From Pseudomonadota bacterium (GTDB lineage Bacteria; Pseudomonadota; Gammaproteobacteria; Burkholderiales; Burkholderiaceae_D), in the NCBI GenBank assembly GCA_018241865.1, contig JAFECY010000125.1, positions 1-13,395 of the forward strand: a DNA stretch of 13,395 bases, read 5' to 3'. Positions 6,156 to 12,669 of the stretch are shown here, one piece after another. A program made the translations under genes and the position numbers. The notes beneath the pieces were generated by a model. It worked only from the letters and a program-made list of their open reading frames with translations. It made no database searches and was not told where the DNA came from. Every line of letters begins with the position of its first letter. Position 1 is the stretch's first letter.

Positions 6156-7040
6156 TCAATGCGATCCACGCGCAGCGTTCAAGGCCGCAATACGCTGCTC
6201 GATTGGCGGATGACTGGAAAACAATGCCATGAATCCCGGCTTGTCGCTGATGCCCAGCGCCGCCATGGACTCCGGCAGACTATTCGGCGTCAACCCGCCC
6301 AAACGCGCCAGCGCATTTGCCATCGGCTGCGGATTGCCGAGTAATTTTGCCGAACCAGCATCGGCGCGGAATTCGCGCTTGCGCGAGAACCAAGCGACAA
6401 TTATTTGTGCCGCGATACCGAACACGATCTGGCAGACGATGACGGTGATGGTATAGCCGATGCCGGGGCCGCGGTCATTGCTGTTGCGCGACAGCGCCTG
6501 ATCGACCGCATAGCCGACCACGCGCGACAAGAACACGACAAAGGTGTTCACCACGCCTTGAATCAGGGTCATGGTCACCATGTCGCCGTTGGCGATGTGG
6601 GCGACTTCGTGCCCTAGGACGGCTTCGACTTCCTCGCGATTCATCGACTGCAACAAACCAGTGGAGACCGCAACCATTGCCGAGTTTTTGAACGCGCCGG
6701 TGGCGAAAGCGTTCGGCTCGCCTTCATAGATTGCGACTTCGGGCATGCCGATTTCAGCGCGCTGCGCCAGCTTTCTGACGGTATCGACCAGCCACAGTTC
6801 GGTGGAATTGGACGGCGCATCGATCACGTGCGCGCCGGTTGACCATTTCGCCATCGGTTTGCTAATCAGCAAAGAAAAAATCGAGCCGGTGAAGCCGACC
6901 ACCGCCGAAAACGCGACCAACATCTGCAAGTTCAAACCGTTGGCAGTCAGGAAGCGATCGACGCCCAACACGGACAAGACGATGCTCATGACCGCGATGA
7001 CGGCGATATTAGTGGCGACGAATAAGAAAATCCGTTTCAT
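6156..7040 (-). CDS. htpX: Membrane zinc metalloprotease HtpX (M48)
   Basis: HtpX is an inner-membrane protease that helps degrade damaged membrane proteins. The 294-residue product matches the usual length of about 293. It has two N-terminal membrane segments (about 4-26 and 38-60), the zinc motif HEVAH at 144-148, two further hydrophobic stretches (about 156-178 and 193-217), the third ligand Glu223 in [10 protein letters not shown], and the family-typical [11 protein letters not shown] (274-284). The frame is open up to 7121, but the ATG at 7040 gives the conserved MKRIFLF start. It also has the strongest ribosome site in the window, AAGGAG at 7047-7052, six bases away. A sigma-32-like promoter precedes it and a terminator follows, so htpX looks like its own transcription unit placed between rnm and yciO. 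Confidence 0.97.
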   Translation of the reverse strand: MKRIFLFVATNIAVIAVMSIVLSVLGVDRFLTANGLNLQMLVAFSAVVGFTGSIFSLLISKPMAKWSTGAHVIDAPSNSTELWLVDTVRKLAQRAEIGMPEVAIYEGEPNAFATGAFKNSAMVAVSTGLLQSMNREEVEAVLGHEVAHIANGDMVTMTLIQGVVNTFVVFLSRVVGYAVDQALSRNSNDRGPGIGYTITVIVCQIVFGIAAQIIVAWFSRKREFRADAGSAKLLGNPQPMANALARLGGLTPNSLPESMAALGISDKPGFMALFSSHPPIEQRIAALNAARGSH

Positions 7041-7069
7041 GCAAGGCTCCTTGAGGACAATCGCAAGAT

Positions 7070-7097
7070 AAATAAGGTCGAAGTAGAAAAAATCAAG
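7070..7097 (-). promoter_or_regulatory. Putative heat-shock (sigma-32-like) promoter of htpX
   Basis: The minus strand reads CTTGATT (7097-7091), 13 bases, then CCTTATTT (7077-7070). The sigma-32 consensus is CTTGAAA, 13-15 bases, CCCCATnT. The -35 half fits at five of seven positions and the -10 half at five of seven defined positions. E. coli htpX is stress-induced, which supports the reading, but a sigma-70 promoter in the same AT-rich stretch (TTGATT, 17 bases, ATTTAT) cannot be ruled out. Confidence 0.42.
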
Positions 7098-7104
7098 AAT
7101 GTGC

Positions 7105-7941
7105 TCACAGCGCCCAGTCATGCCAGACCGGCGTCAGGCCGGGCGGCAGCGGCGGCAATGCCCCAAGATCGATGCGGGATTCGCCCGGCCCGTGAAAATC
7201 CGAACCGCGCGAAGCAAGCAGGCCGTGCGTCCGCGCCACGCCAGCGTAATAGTCGTATTGCTCCGGTGTGTGACTGCCGGTCACGACTTCCATCCCGACG
7301 CCACCGACTTGCTTGAATTCCTGCACGAAAGCGTCAAATGCCAAATCCGTGAAGTGGTAACGACCGGGATGCGCGATGATCGCCACGCCACCCGCATTAC
7401 GGATCCATTGCACGGCATTCTGCAGTGTCGCCCAACGATGCGGCACAAAACCCGGTTTACCGTCCACCAGATAATTTTTGAACACGTCCGGCACATCGGC
7501 GCAGACGCCGCTCTCGACCAGAAAGCGAGCAAAGTGCGTGCGTGAAATCAAATCAGGATTGCCGACGAAACGTAATGCGCCTTCATACGCACCGGGAATG
7601 CCAACCGCCGCCAGTTGCTGCGCCATTTCTTCGGCACGAGCGGCGCGGCCGCCGCGTGTGGCTGCCAATCCTTGCATCAAATCGGCATTGGTTTCATCAA
7701 TACGCAAACCAACGATATGAATGGTCTGGCCAGCCCACGTGACTGAAATCTCGACGCCCGGCACGTAGCGCATACCGAAGTCGCCTGCTGCCTCGCGCGC
7801 TTCCGGTATGCCATCCAACTCGTCGTGATCGGTCAGTGCCCAGACATCGACGCCATTGGCATGGGCGCGCGCAGCAACCGCCGCCGGCGTCAGTGTGCCG
7901 TCAGAGATATTCGAGTGGCAATGGAGATCGATATTCCGCAT
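7105..7941 (-). CDS. rnm: PHP-domain phosphoesterase (RNase AM / 3',5'-nucleotide bisphosphatase family)
   Basis: This 278-residue cytoplasmic PHP-fold enzyme shows the expected metal ligands: [11 protein letters not shown] (H7, H9, D14), LTDHDE (D38, H39), E64 in PGVEIS, H75, H191 in AHPGR, and GSDFHG (D248, H250). The family includes E. coli YciV (TrpH/RNase AM, a 5'-3' exonuclease on short RNA and 5' rRNA ends) and a Chromobacterium violaceum enzyme that removes the 3' phosphate from nucleoside 3',5'-bisphosphates. Which activity dominates here cannot be read from sequence. An insert of about 100 residues between E64 and H191 is normal for this group. The ATG at 7941 starts exactly at the PHP motif, and no strong ribosome site is seen. 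A TACAAT box lies 33 bases upstream. htpX follows after a 64-base gap. Confidence 0.93.
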   Translation of the reverse strand: MRNIDLHCHSNISDGTLTPAAVAARAHANGVDVWALTDHDELDGIPEAREAAGDFGMRYVPGVEISVTWAGQTIHIVGLRIDETNADLMQGLAATRGGRAARAEEMAQQLAAVGIPGAYEGALRFVGNPDLISRTHFARFLVESGVCADVPDVFKNYLVDGKPGFVPHRWATLQNAVQWIRNAGGVAIIAHPGRYHFTDLAFDAFVQEFKQVGGVGMEVVTGSHTPEQYDYYAGVARTHGLLASRGSDFHGPGESRIDLGALPPLPPGLTPVWHDWAL

Positions 7942-7974
7942 CGACTATTTCAAATAAACATAGACATGCGGATC

Positions 7975-7980
7975 ATTGTA
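7975..7980 (-). promoter_or_regulatory. Putative -10 box (TACAAT) for the PHP gene
   Basis: The minus strand reads GCGTACAATG in the 76-base gap after the alpha/beta hydrolase. It predicts a leader of about 27 bases. No convincing -35 is found at 16-18 bases. Confidence 0.35.
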
Positions 7981-8017
7981 CGCGGCTTGGATGTCGCCTG
8001 CCGCGCACAAATGGGAA

Positions 8018-8896
8018 TTACGCTTCCAGAAATGCCTCGATATGCTGCGCCACCAGTTCCGGTTGATCGTGATGCAGCATGTGGCCAGCGTCGGATACGT
8101 GCACCACTTTCACTTGTTGGATGAAGCCGATGCGTCGATCGATTTCGTCACGGAATTGTTCTTTCGGCCCCATCCAGCGCCAGATGTCGGTATCGACCGC
8201 CTCCACCCACAACACCGGCGCGCGAATGGCTTGCCAGCAAGCTAGCGTTTCGTCGATACGGTACAGCAAGGGACTATGCTGTTTGTGGGCAGGATCGCCG
8301 AGGATGTCCCAACGTCCGTCAGCATTTTGCGCCGCCCAGTTGGCAGCCAAGAAGGAGGCGCGCGCATCGGAAAGTCGCGGATTGGTTTTTTGCAGCCGCG
8401 CCATCACCTCATGCAGTGAGGCATAACCGCGTGCTGGCGGTCGATCATGCAATGCATCCAGCCATTTGGCATAGCGCGCTGGAGCCTGTTCCGGCTTGGT
8501 AGGCGGCATGCCGAAGCCCTCCAGATTAACCAATTTGTGAATGCGTTCTGGCCGCACGCCCGCATAGGTGCAGGCAATGTTGCCGCCCATGCTGTGGCCC
8601 AGCAGCTTAATCGTTTCGCCGGGAGCATAGTGCTGCAAGATGACGTCGAGATCGCCGAGATAATCAGCAAACCAATAAGTGTCGCTACCACTGCGCTGAC
8701 TCAAACCATAGCCGCGCCAGTCGGGCGCGATCACATGCCAGTCGCGTTGCAGGCTATCGACCACGAACTGGAACGAAGCGGACACATCCATCCAGCCGTG
8801 CAGCATGAACAGCTTAGGCGCGCCTTCCTCGCCCCAATGGCGCAGGTGGTAGCGCAAGCCGCGCACGGTGAGAAATTCTGAACGGGAAGCTTTCAT
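8018..8896 (-). CDS. Alpha/beta-fold hydrolase
   Basis: This 292-residue single-domain protein has no signal peptide or membrane segment. It has the oxyanion-hole motif HGWMD (33-37), the strand and turn APDWRGYGLS (57-66), the nucleophile elbow GHSMGG with Ser102, and the catalytic His272 in AGHMLHHDQPE. The acid is probably in VEAVDTD (231-237), where Asp235 or Asp237 are candidates. A cap domain of about 100 residues (130-225, rich in Trp, Arg and Pro) sits between the core halves. The substrate cannot be named; esterase, lipase-like or haloalkane-type C-C or ester cleavage are all possible in this superfamily. The start ATG lacks a clear Shine-Dalgarno. Upstream lies a TATTAT box overlapped by a 20-bp palindrome, so this gene may be separately regulated from the patatin gene 78 bases before it. 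Confidence 0.9.
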   Translation of the reverse strand: MKASRSEFLTVRGLRYHLRHWGEEGAPKLFMLHGWMDVSASFQFVVDSLQRDWHVIAPDWRGYGLSQRSGSDTYWFADYLGDLDVILQHYAPGETIKLLGHSMGGNIACTYAGVRPERIHKLVNLEGFGMPPTKPEQAPARYAKWLDALHDRPPARGYASLHEVMARLQKTNPRLSDARASFLAANWAAQNADGRWDILGDPAHKQHSPLLYRIDETLACWQAIRAPVLWVEAVDTDIWRWMGPKEQFRDEIDRRIGFIQQVKVVHVSDAGHMLHHDQPELVAQHIEAFLEA

Positions 8897-8927
8897 GCAG
8901 GAATCCGAATCGGTTACAGTGCCCCGA

Positions 8928-8949
8928 ATAATAGCACGATCGTTCTATT
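8928..8949 (-). promoter_or_regulatory. Putative -10 box overlapped by a 20-bp palindrome (operator candidate)
   Basis: On the minus strand TATTAT (8933-8928) lies 31 bases before the hydrolase ATG. Overlapping it, 8930-8949 forms an inverted repeat with arms AATAGCACGA and TCGTTCTATT, matching at 9 of 10 positions with no spacer. The lack of a T-run and of GC richness argues against a terminator. Operator-like palindromes of this size are typical of dimeric repressors. No regulator gene is visible in the window. Confidence 0.45.
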
Positions 8950-8974
8950 GCGTGATCTGCACGTCAGCGATGTC

Positions 8975-10000
8975 TTAATGCAGAAACTGCGCCAGATTGA
9001 GCGACGAACTCACACCGACCAAATGAAAATGCGCTTTCAACCAGCGATCCGCCTGCTCTCGACCCTCGTCGCGTAAAGCATGCAAAAACGGCGCTTGCGT
9101 ATTCAATTTGCTCAAGGTGTTCAATCGGCCCATGAATTCCTTGGAATCGACAGCGTGGAGGTTGAGCTTGCGCAGCCGCCGTTCCAAGCGACCCATAGCA
9201 AACATGCCGCGCTCCGCTTCGCGTTTGGCCAGCGCGATTCCCTGCAGTTCGGTGGAAAGCGCCGCGCCGAAGCCGATCTCGGTCAGACGGTTGTAAATCT
9301 GATCGGCAGTGGTCGGCACGTCGGTTTGCGTCGCCGAATGCAGCAGCACCAGCATGACATCGGCAGCGTTGCACTGATGCAGCAGCGGAAACAGCGGCGG
9401 ATTGGCCGTGAAGCCGCCATCCCAATAGGCTTCGCCATTGATCTCGACAGCGCGGTATATGGCTGGCAAACACGCGGACGCCAGCAACACATCCAAGCTC
9501 ATTTGCCGATTGCGAAAAATCCTCAATGTGCCGCTATTGACATGCGTCGCCGCGATGAACAACTTGATCGGGCACGCGGTGCGCAGACGTTCGAAATCAA
9601 TTTGACTGCCCAGCATGTCACGCAAGGGATTGATATCGAAAGGGTTGAGCTGGTAGGGCGAGAAAAATCGCGTCCACGCCAAAACCGCCTCAAAACCCAA
9701 CGGCGGATGCACTTGGTCGGCAATGCGGTCGGCGCTGTACGCCGGTTCTTCAACCAAGCTGAACGGCTTTTTGATGGCGACGCTTTCCCAGAACGTTTCC
9801 AGCGCCTGACGCGCACCGTCACGACCGCCAACCGTGTAGCCATGCGCTAGCACCGTCGCGTTCATCGCTCCGGCGCTGGCACCGCTGATGCCTTCAATGC
9901 CGATACGGCCATCTTCCAGCAAACGGTCAAGCACGCCCCAAGTAAATGCGCCATGTGAACCGCCGCCCTGCAGGGCCAAATTCATTTGCTTGTTCTGCAT
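8975..10000 (-). CDS. Patatin-like phospholipase
   Basis: This 341-residue patatin-fold acyl hydrolase has the oxyanion loop QGGGSHGAF (11-19), the nucleophile Ser42 in GISGASAGAMNA, and the catalytic Asp194 in WDGGF. Together these form the Ser-Asp dyad that cleaves lipid acyl esters. Residues 120-185 contain the conserved FDINPLRDML and the ASACLPAIYRAV strand leading to Asp194. The C-terminal 100 residues are helical and basic and have no known motif. No signal peptide is seen, so it is probably cytoplasmic, acting on membrane lipid or storage granules (inference). The frame is open to 10066, but the ATG at 10000 has an AAGGA ribosome site at 10008-10012 (seven bases) and begins directly before the catalytic domain. 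It follows the MFS gene by 52 bases with no terminator, so the two may be co-transcribed. Confidence 0.93.
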   Translation of the reverse strand: MQNKQMNLALQGGGSHGAFTWGVLDRLLEDGRIGIEGISGASAGAMNATVLAHGYTVGGRDGARQALETFWESVAIKKPFSLVEEPAYSADRIADQVHPPLGFEAVLAWTRFFSPYQLNPFDINPLRDMLGSQIDFERLRTACPIKLFIAATHVNSGTLRIFRNRQMSLDVLLASACLPAIYRAVEINGEAYWDGGFTANPPLFPLLHQCNAADVMLVLLHSATQTDVPTTADQIYNRLTEIGFGAALSTELQGIALAKREAERGMFAMGRLERRLRKLNLHAVDSKEFMGRLNTLSKLNTQAPFLHALRDEGREQADRWLKAHFHLVGVSSSLNLAQFLH

Positions 10001-10052
10001 AGGCCTTTCCTTATTTATCCGAACTCCAGAACATGAATTTTTTGCGCCAAAT

Positions 10053-11249
10053 TTACTCCGACACAAGCGCTCGCTGTCGCGTCGCCAATGCCGCGGCGAT
10101 GAATAAGGCCACCGCCGAGAAAATCAGCCCGCGCTCCAACCCACCCGCGCCGTCGGCAATCCAACCCACCACAGTCGGGCCGACGATCTGGCCGAAGGCG
10201 AACACCGTGGTGAAGGCGCTGATACCAGCCGACCACGCCGCTTGCGGCAAATTATGCCGCACCAGCGCCGTAGTCGAGGCCACCACCGACAAAAATACTG
10301 CGCCAAAGATGAAACCAGAAAGGAAAACCACCGGCGCCGACGCCGTCAACGCCGGCAAAATGGTGGCACACCCCAACAAGACGTTGAGAATGACAAGCGA
10401 CTGACCACCCTTGAAACGGTCAAGCATGCCAGCCCAAATGCGCGAAGACGCAAGCACGGCCAAACCCAATAGAGCATAGAACACCGTGATGACGGATGCC
10501 TGCATGCCCTGTTGTTTCAGCAAAGCGACCACAAAGGTCATATAACCGATATAGCCGACACCGTACATGAAATAGCTGGTCAGGCCCGGCAGAAAATCGC
10601 GGATGCGGAAATGCTGTTGTTTGCCAGATGCGGAGGCGTCATCGGGGATACCGCCGGTCGGTGCCATCACGAGCACTGTGCCCAGCAAGCAAATCACGCC
10701 CATCGCCAACCATGCCCATTGCCAGCCATGCGCTTGACCATGCGCGACCGCAAGCGACAGCGAGGCAGGCACCAGCAAGGCAGAAAGCGTGATGCCGATG
10801 CCGGTGCCGCCGTAATACATCCCGATCAAAAAACCGGCGCGAGCAACATGTTGGCTGCCGAGCCGCGCGATCAGCACGCCACCGGTAATGAACATGAAAG
10901 CGCTCGATATACCAGACAAAATACGCTGCATCATCAACAACGCGGTGTCGGTGACTAAACCAGACATCAGCATGAATAGCGCCGTCAAGATCGCGCCAAC
11001 CAACAACAAACGACGCGCCCCCATGCGTTGCATCAAACGCGGCGTCGCCAACGCGCCGAGAAAATAGCCGAATGCGTTGCCGGTATTCATGGCTCCGGCC
11101 AGCAAGTAAGACCAATTGAGATCGGCGCGCATCACCGGCAACAGCAAGCCATAACTGAAGCGCGACAAGCCCAAGGCAATCGCCGCGCCAAGCGATAAAG
11201 CGAAGGCCAGCAGATAAGGATGCCATTGCGCGCGCAGTAAACCGTTCAT
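10053..11249 (-). CDS. YbfB/YjiJ-family MFS transporter
   Basis: This 398-residue inner-membrane protein has about 12 hydrophobic helices in two halves, with a central hydrophilic loop near 200-222. The opening ALSLGAAIALGLSRFSYGLL followed by PVMRADLNWSYLLAGAMNTGNAFGYFLGAL (about 37-66) is the signature of the YbfB/YjiJ (MFS_4) group. The substrate of this group is not known to me; related proteins are usually annotated as putative exporters. The start ATG overlaps the stop of the DUF455 gene by four bases (ATGA), with AGGTG as a ribosome site at 11254-11258, so the two are translationally coupled. The C-terminus is short and cytoplasmic. The patatin gene follows after 52 bases. Confidence 0.93.
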   Translation of the reverse strand: MNGLLRAQWHPYLLAFALSLGAAIALGLSRFSYGLLLPVMRADLNWSYLLAGAMNTGNAFGYFLGALATPRLMQRMGARRLLLVGAILTALFMLMSGLVTDTALLMMQRILSGISSAFMFITGGVLIARLGSQHVARAGFLIGMYYGGTGIGITLSALLVPASLSLAVAHGQAHGWQWAWLAMGVICLLGTVLVMAPTGGIPDDASASGKQQHFRIRDFLPGLTSYFMYGVGYIGYMTFVVALLKQQGMQASVITVFYALLGLAVLASSRIWAGMLDRFKGGQSLVILNVLLGCATILPALTASAPVVFLSGFIFGAVFLSVVASTTALVRHNLPQAAWSAGISAFTTVFAFGQIVGPTVVGWIADGAGGLERGLIFSAVALFIAAALATRQRALVSE

Positions 11250-12091
11250 GGCGCACCTATGCCGCTGCCGAGCATACTCAGCTCGCGCTCAGTGAAACCT
11301 GCTTGACGCCGCGCTTCCAAATTAAATGGCCCGCGCAGCGGCGGCGCTCTGTAGCGCTCGGCCAACTCGGCATAACAAGACAGCGGTTCCAATCCGCGCG
11401 CTGCACACAAGCAGCCATACCAGTGATTGCCGATCGCCACATGGCCGATCTCATCGCGCAAGATAATGTCGAGAATGGCGGCAGCCCGTTCGTCGCCGGC
11501 CTGCGCCAGTTTGGCGCGCACCGCCGGAGTCGCGTCGAGTCCACGTGCTTCCAGCGTGCGCGGCACCAACGCCATGCGCGCCAATACATCGTCCTGCGTT
11601 TTTTCCGCCATTTCCCACAAACTGCCGTGCGCCGGGAAATCGCCGTAAGCGTAGCCAAGACTGCCAAGATGCTGCGTCAGCAAGGAAAAATGCAAGGCTT
11701 CTTCCGCCGCCACCAGCAACCAATCAACATAGTAGGCGCGCGGCATACCGGGGTAACGCCAGATCGCATCGAGCGCAAGATTGATGGCATTGAATTCGAT
11801 ATGCGCGAGGGCATGAATCAACGCGGCGCGGCCTTCGACGGTATGCATGGCGCGTTGCCTGACTTCACGCGGCGGCACCAGCAGCGGCCGCACCGGTCGG
11901 CCCGGAATGACGATCGTTGATGAGAGCACCGCATCCGGCGTCAACGTGTAGCGATCATCCAACCAAGCTTGATGCAATTGCATGACGCCGTCCGCCTTCG
12001 CCACCGGCTCCGTTACGCTCAGCCAAAACAAAGCGAGCTGACGCAATTCTGTTGTTGTCTGATTAAGTTGTGAAGTCTGCGTTGCAGTCAT
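11246..12091 (-). CDS. DUF455 ferritin-like (putative diiron) protein
   Basis: This 281-residue soluble helical protein matches the DUF455 family of ferritin-like proteins. Candidate iron ligands are Glu99 (AHIEFNA), Glu131 and His134 (EEALH), and Glu214 and His217 (DEIGH). The two ExxH pairs resemble the layout of MiaE-type tRNA hydroxylases and other diiron enzymes, so an oxygen-dependent or iron-handling role is possible, but I know of no proven reaction. Residues 55-85 are a Pro/Arg-rich stretch (IPGRPVRPLLVPPREVRQR) that may wrap the bundle. The ATG at 12091 has no clear ribosome site. The gene is first in the minus-strand run, divergent from the carbonic-anhydrase-like gene with only 53 bases between, and it shares an ATGA junction with the transporter. 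Confidence 0.87.
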   Translation of the reverse strand: MTATQTSQLNQTTTELRQLALFWLSVTEPVAKADGVMQLHQAWLDDRYTLTPDAVLSSTIVIPGRPVRPLLVPPREVRQRAMHTVEGRAALIHALAHIEFNAINLALDAIWRYPGMPRAYYVDWLLVAAEEALHFSLLTQHLGSLGYAYGDFPAHGSLWEMAEKTQDDVLARMALVPRTLEARGLDATPAVRAKLAQAGDERAAAILDIILRDEIGHVAIGNHWYGCLCAARGLEPLSCYAELAERYRAPPLRGPFNLEARRQAGFTERELSMLGSGIGAP

Positions 12092-12102
12092 ACGAGCGGC
12101 GG

Positions 12103-12127
12103 TAAAATGGCGACTACGATCATTTTA
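12103..12127. promoter_or_regulatory. Divergent promoter region with mirrored -10 boxes
   Basis: The 53-base gap holds TAAAATG (12103-12109) and CATTTTA (12121-12127), an inverted repeat with an 11-base spacer. The left arm is a -10 for the plus strand, with a weak TTGCAG 15 bases upstream. The right arm is a -10 for the minus strand. Both would start transcription near 12115, so the two promoters would overlap and probably exclude each other. Consensus call only. Confidence 0.42.
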
Positions 12128-12144
12128 ATCTTCCACGACTATCC

Positions 12145-12669
12145 ATGCCTATCTACCAATTGGGCGACCACGCCCCCGAGATCGATCCCTCCGCCTACGT
12201 TGCCGATTCGGCCAACATCATCGGCAAGGCGAAAATCGCAGCCCGTGCCAGCGTCTGGTTCGATGTCACCATACGCGGCGACAACGAACTCATCACCGTC
12301 GGCGAAAACAGCAACGTGCAGGAAAGCTGCGTCCTGCATACCGATCTCGGCTTCCCGCTTACCATCGGCAAAAACGTGACGATCGGCCACCAAGCCATGC
12401 TGCACGGCTGCAGCATCGGCGATGGCGCGCTGGTCGGGATTCAAGCAGTGGTTCTCAATGGCGCGAAGATCGGCCGAAACTGCCTGATTGGTGCCGGCGC
12501 ACTGGTCACCGAGGGCAAAGAATTTCCAGACAACTCGCTCATCATCGGCTCGCCGGCCAAGGCAGTACGCACACTTTCCGAGGAAGACATCGCCCGCATG
12601 CATCGCAATACCGCCAGCTATGTCGAACGCGGCCAGCACTACAAGACCCAATTGAAACGGATCGCCTAA
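12145..12669 (+). CDS. Gamma-carbonic anhydrase family protein (left-handed beta-helix)
   Basis: This 174-residue trimer-type hexapeptide-repeat protein is of the gamma-CA/YrdA/PaaY group. The three zinc histidines are visible as His65 (VLHTD), His82 (IGHQ) and His87 (MLHGC). Supporting active-site residues are Arg44 and Asp46 (IRGDN) and Gln59 (NVQES). Repeats of the [LIV]-G-x-x-x form run from about 20 to 135, and a C-terminal helix (143-170) packs back on the helix. Real CO2 hydration is proven for few members; some are weak or inactive, and the extended acidic loop of the Methanosarcina enzyme is absent, so activity is uncertain. There is no Shine-Dalgarno at the ATG. The stop overlaps the hslO start by one base (TAATG), so the two genes are coupled. 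Confidence 0.95.
   Translation: MPIYQLGDHAPEIDPSAYVADSANIIGKAKIAARASVWFDVTIRGDNELITVGENSNVQESCVLHTDLGFPLTIGKNVTIGHQAMLHGCSIGDGALVGIQAVVLNGAKIGRNCLIGAGALVTEGKEFPDNSLIIGSPAKAVRTLSEEDIARMHRNTASYVERGQHYKTQLKRIA

Noticed and set aside
7041..7121. Longer htpX start at 7121
   Set aside because: The ATG at 7040 has AAGGAG at the right distance and starts the conserved MKRIFLF. The extension overlaps the end of the PHP gene.
9080..9850. 256-codon open frame on the plus strand, antisense to the patatin gene
   Set aside because: Its product is rich in Arg, Gln and His without any motif, as expected for the mirror of a GC-rich gene. The patatin frame carries the full catalytic signature.
10001..10066. 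Longer patatin start at 10066
   Set aside because: The extra 22 residues overlap the MFS gene end, and the ATG at 10000 has an AAGGA ribosome site directly before the catalytic domain.
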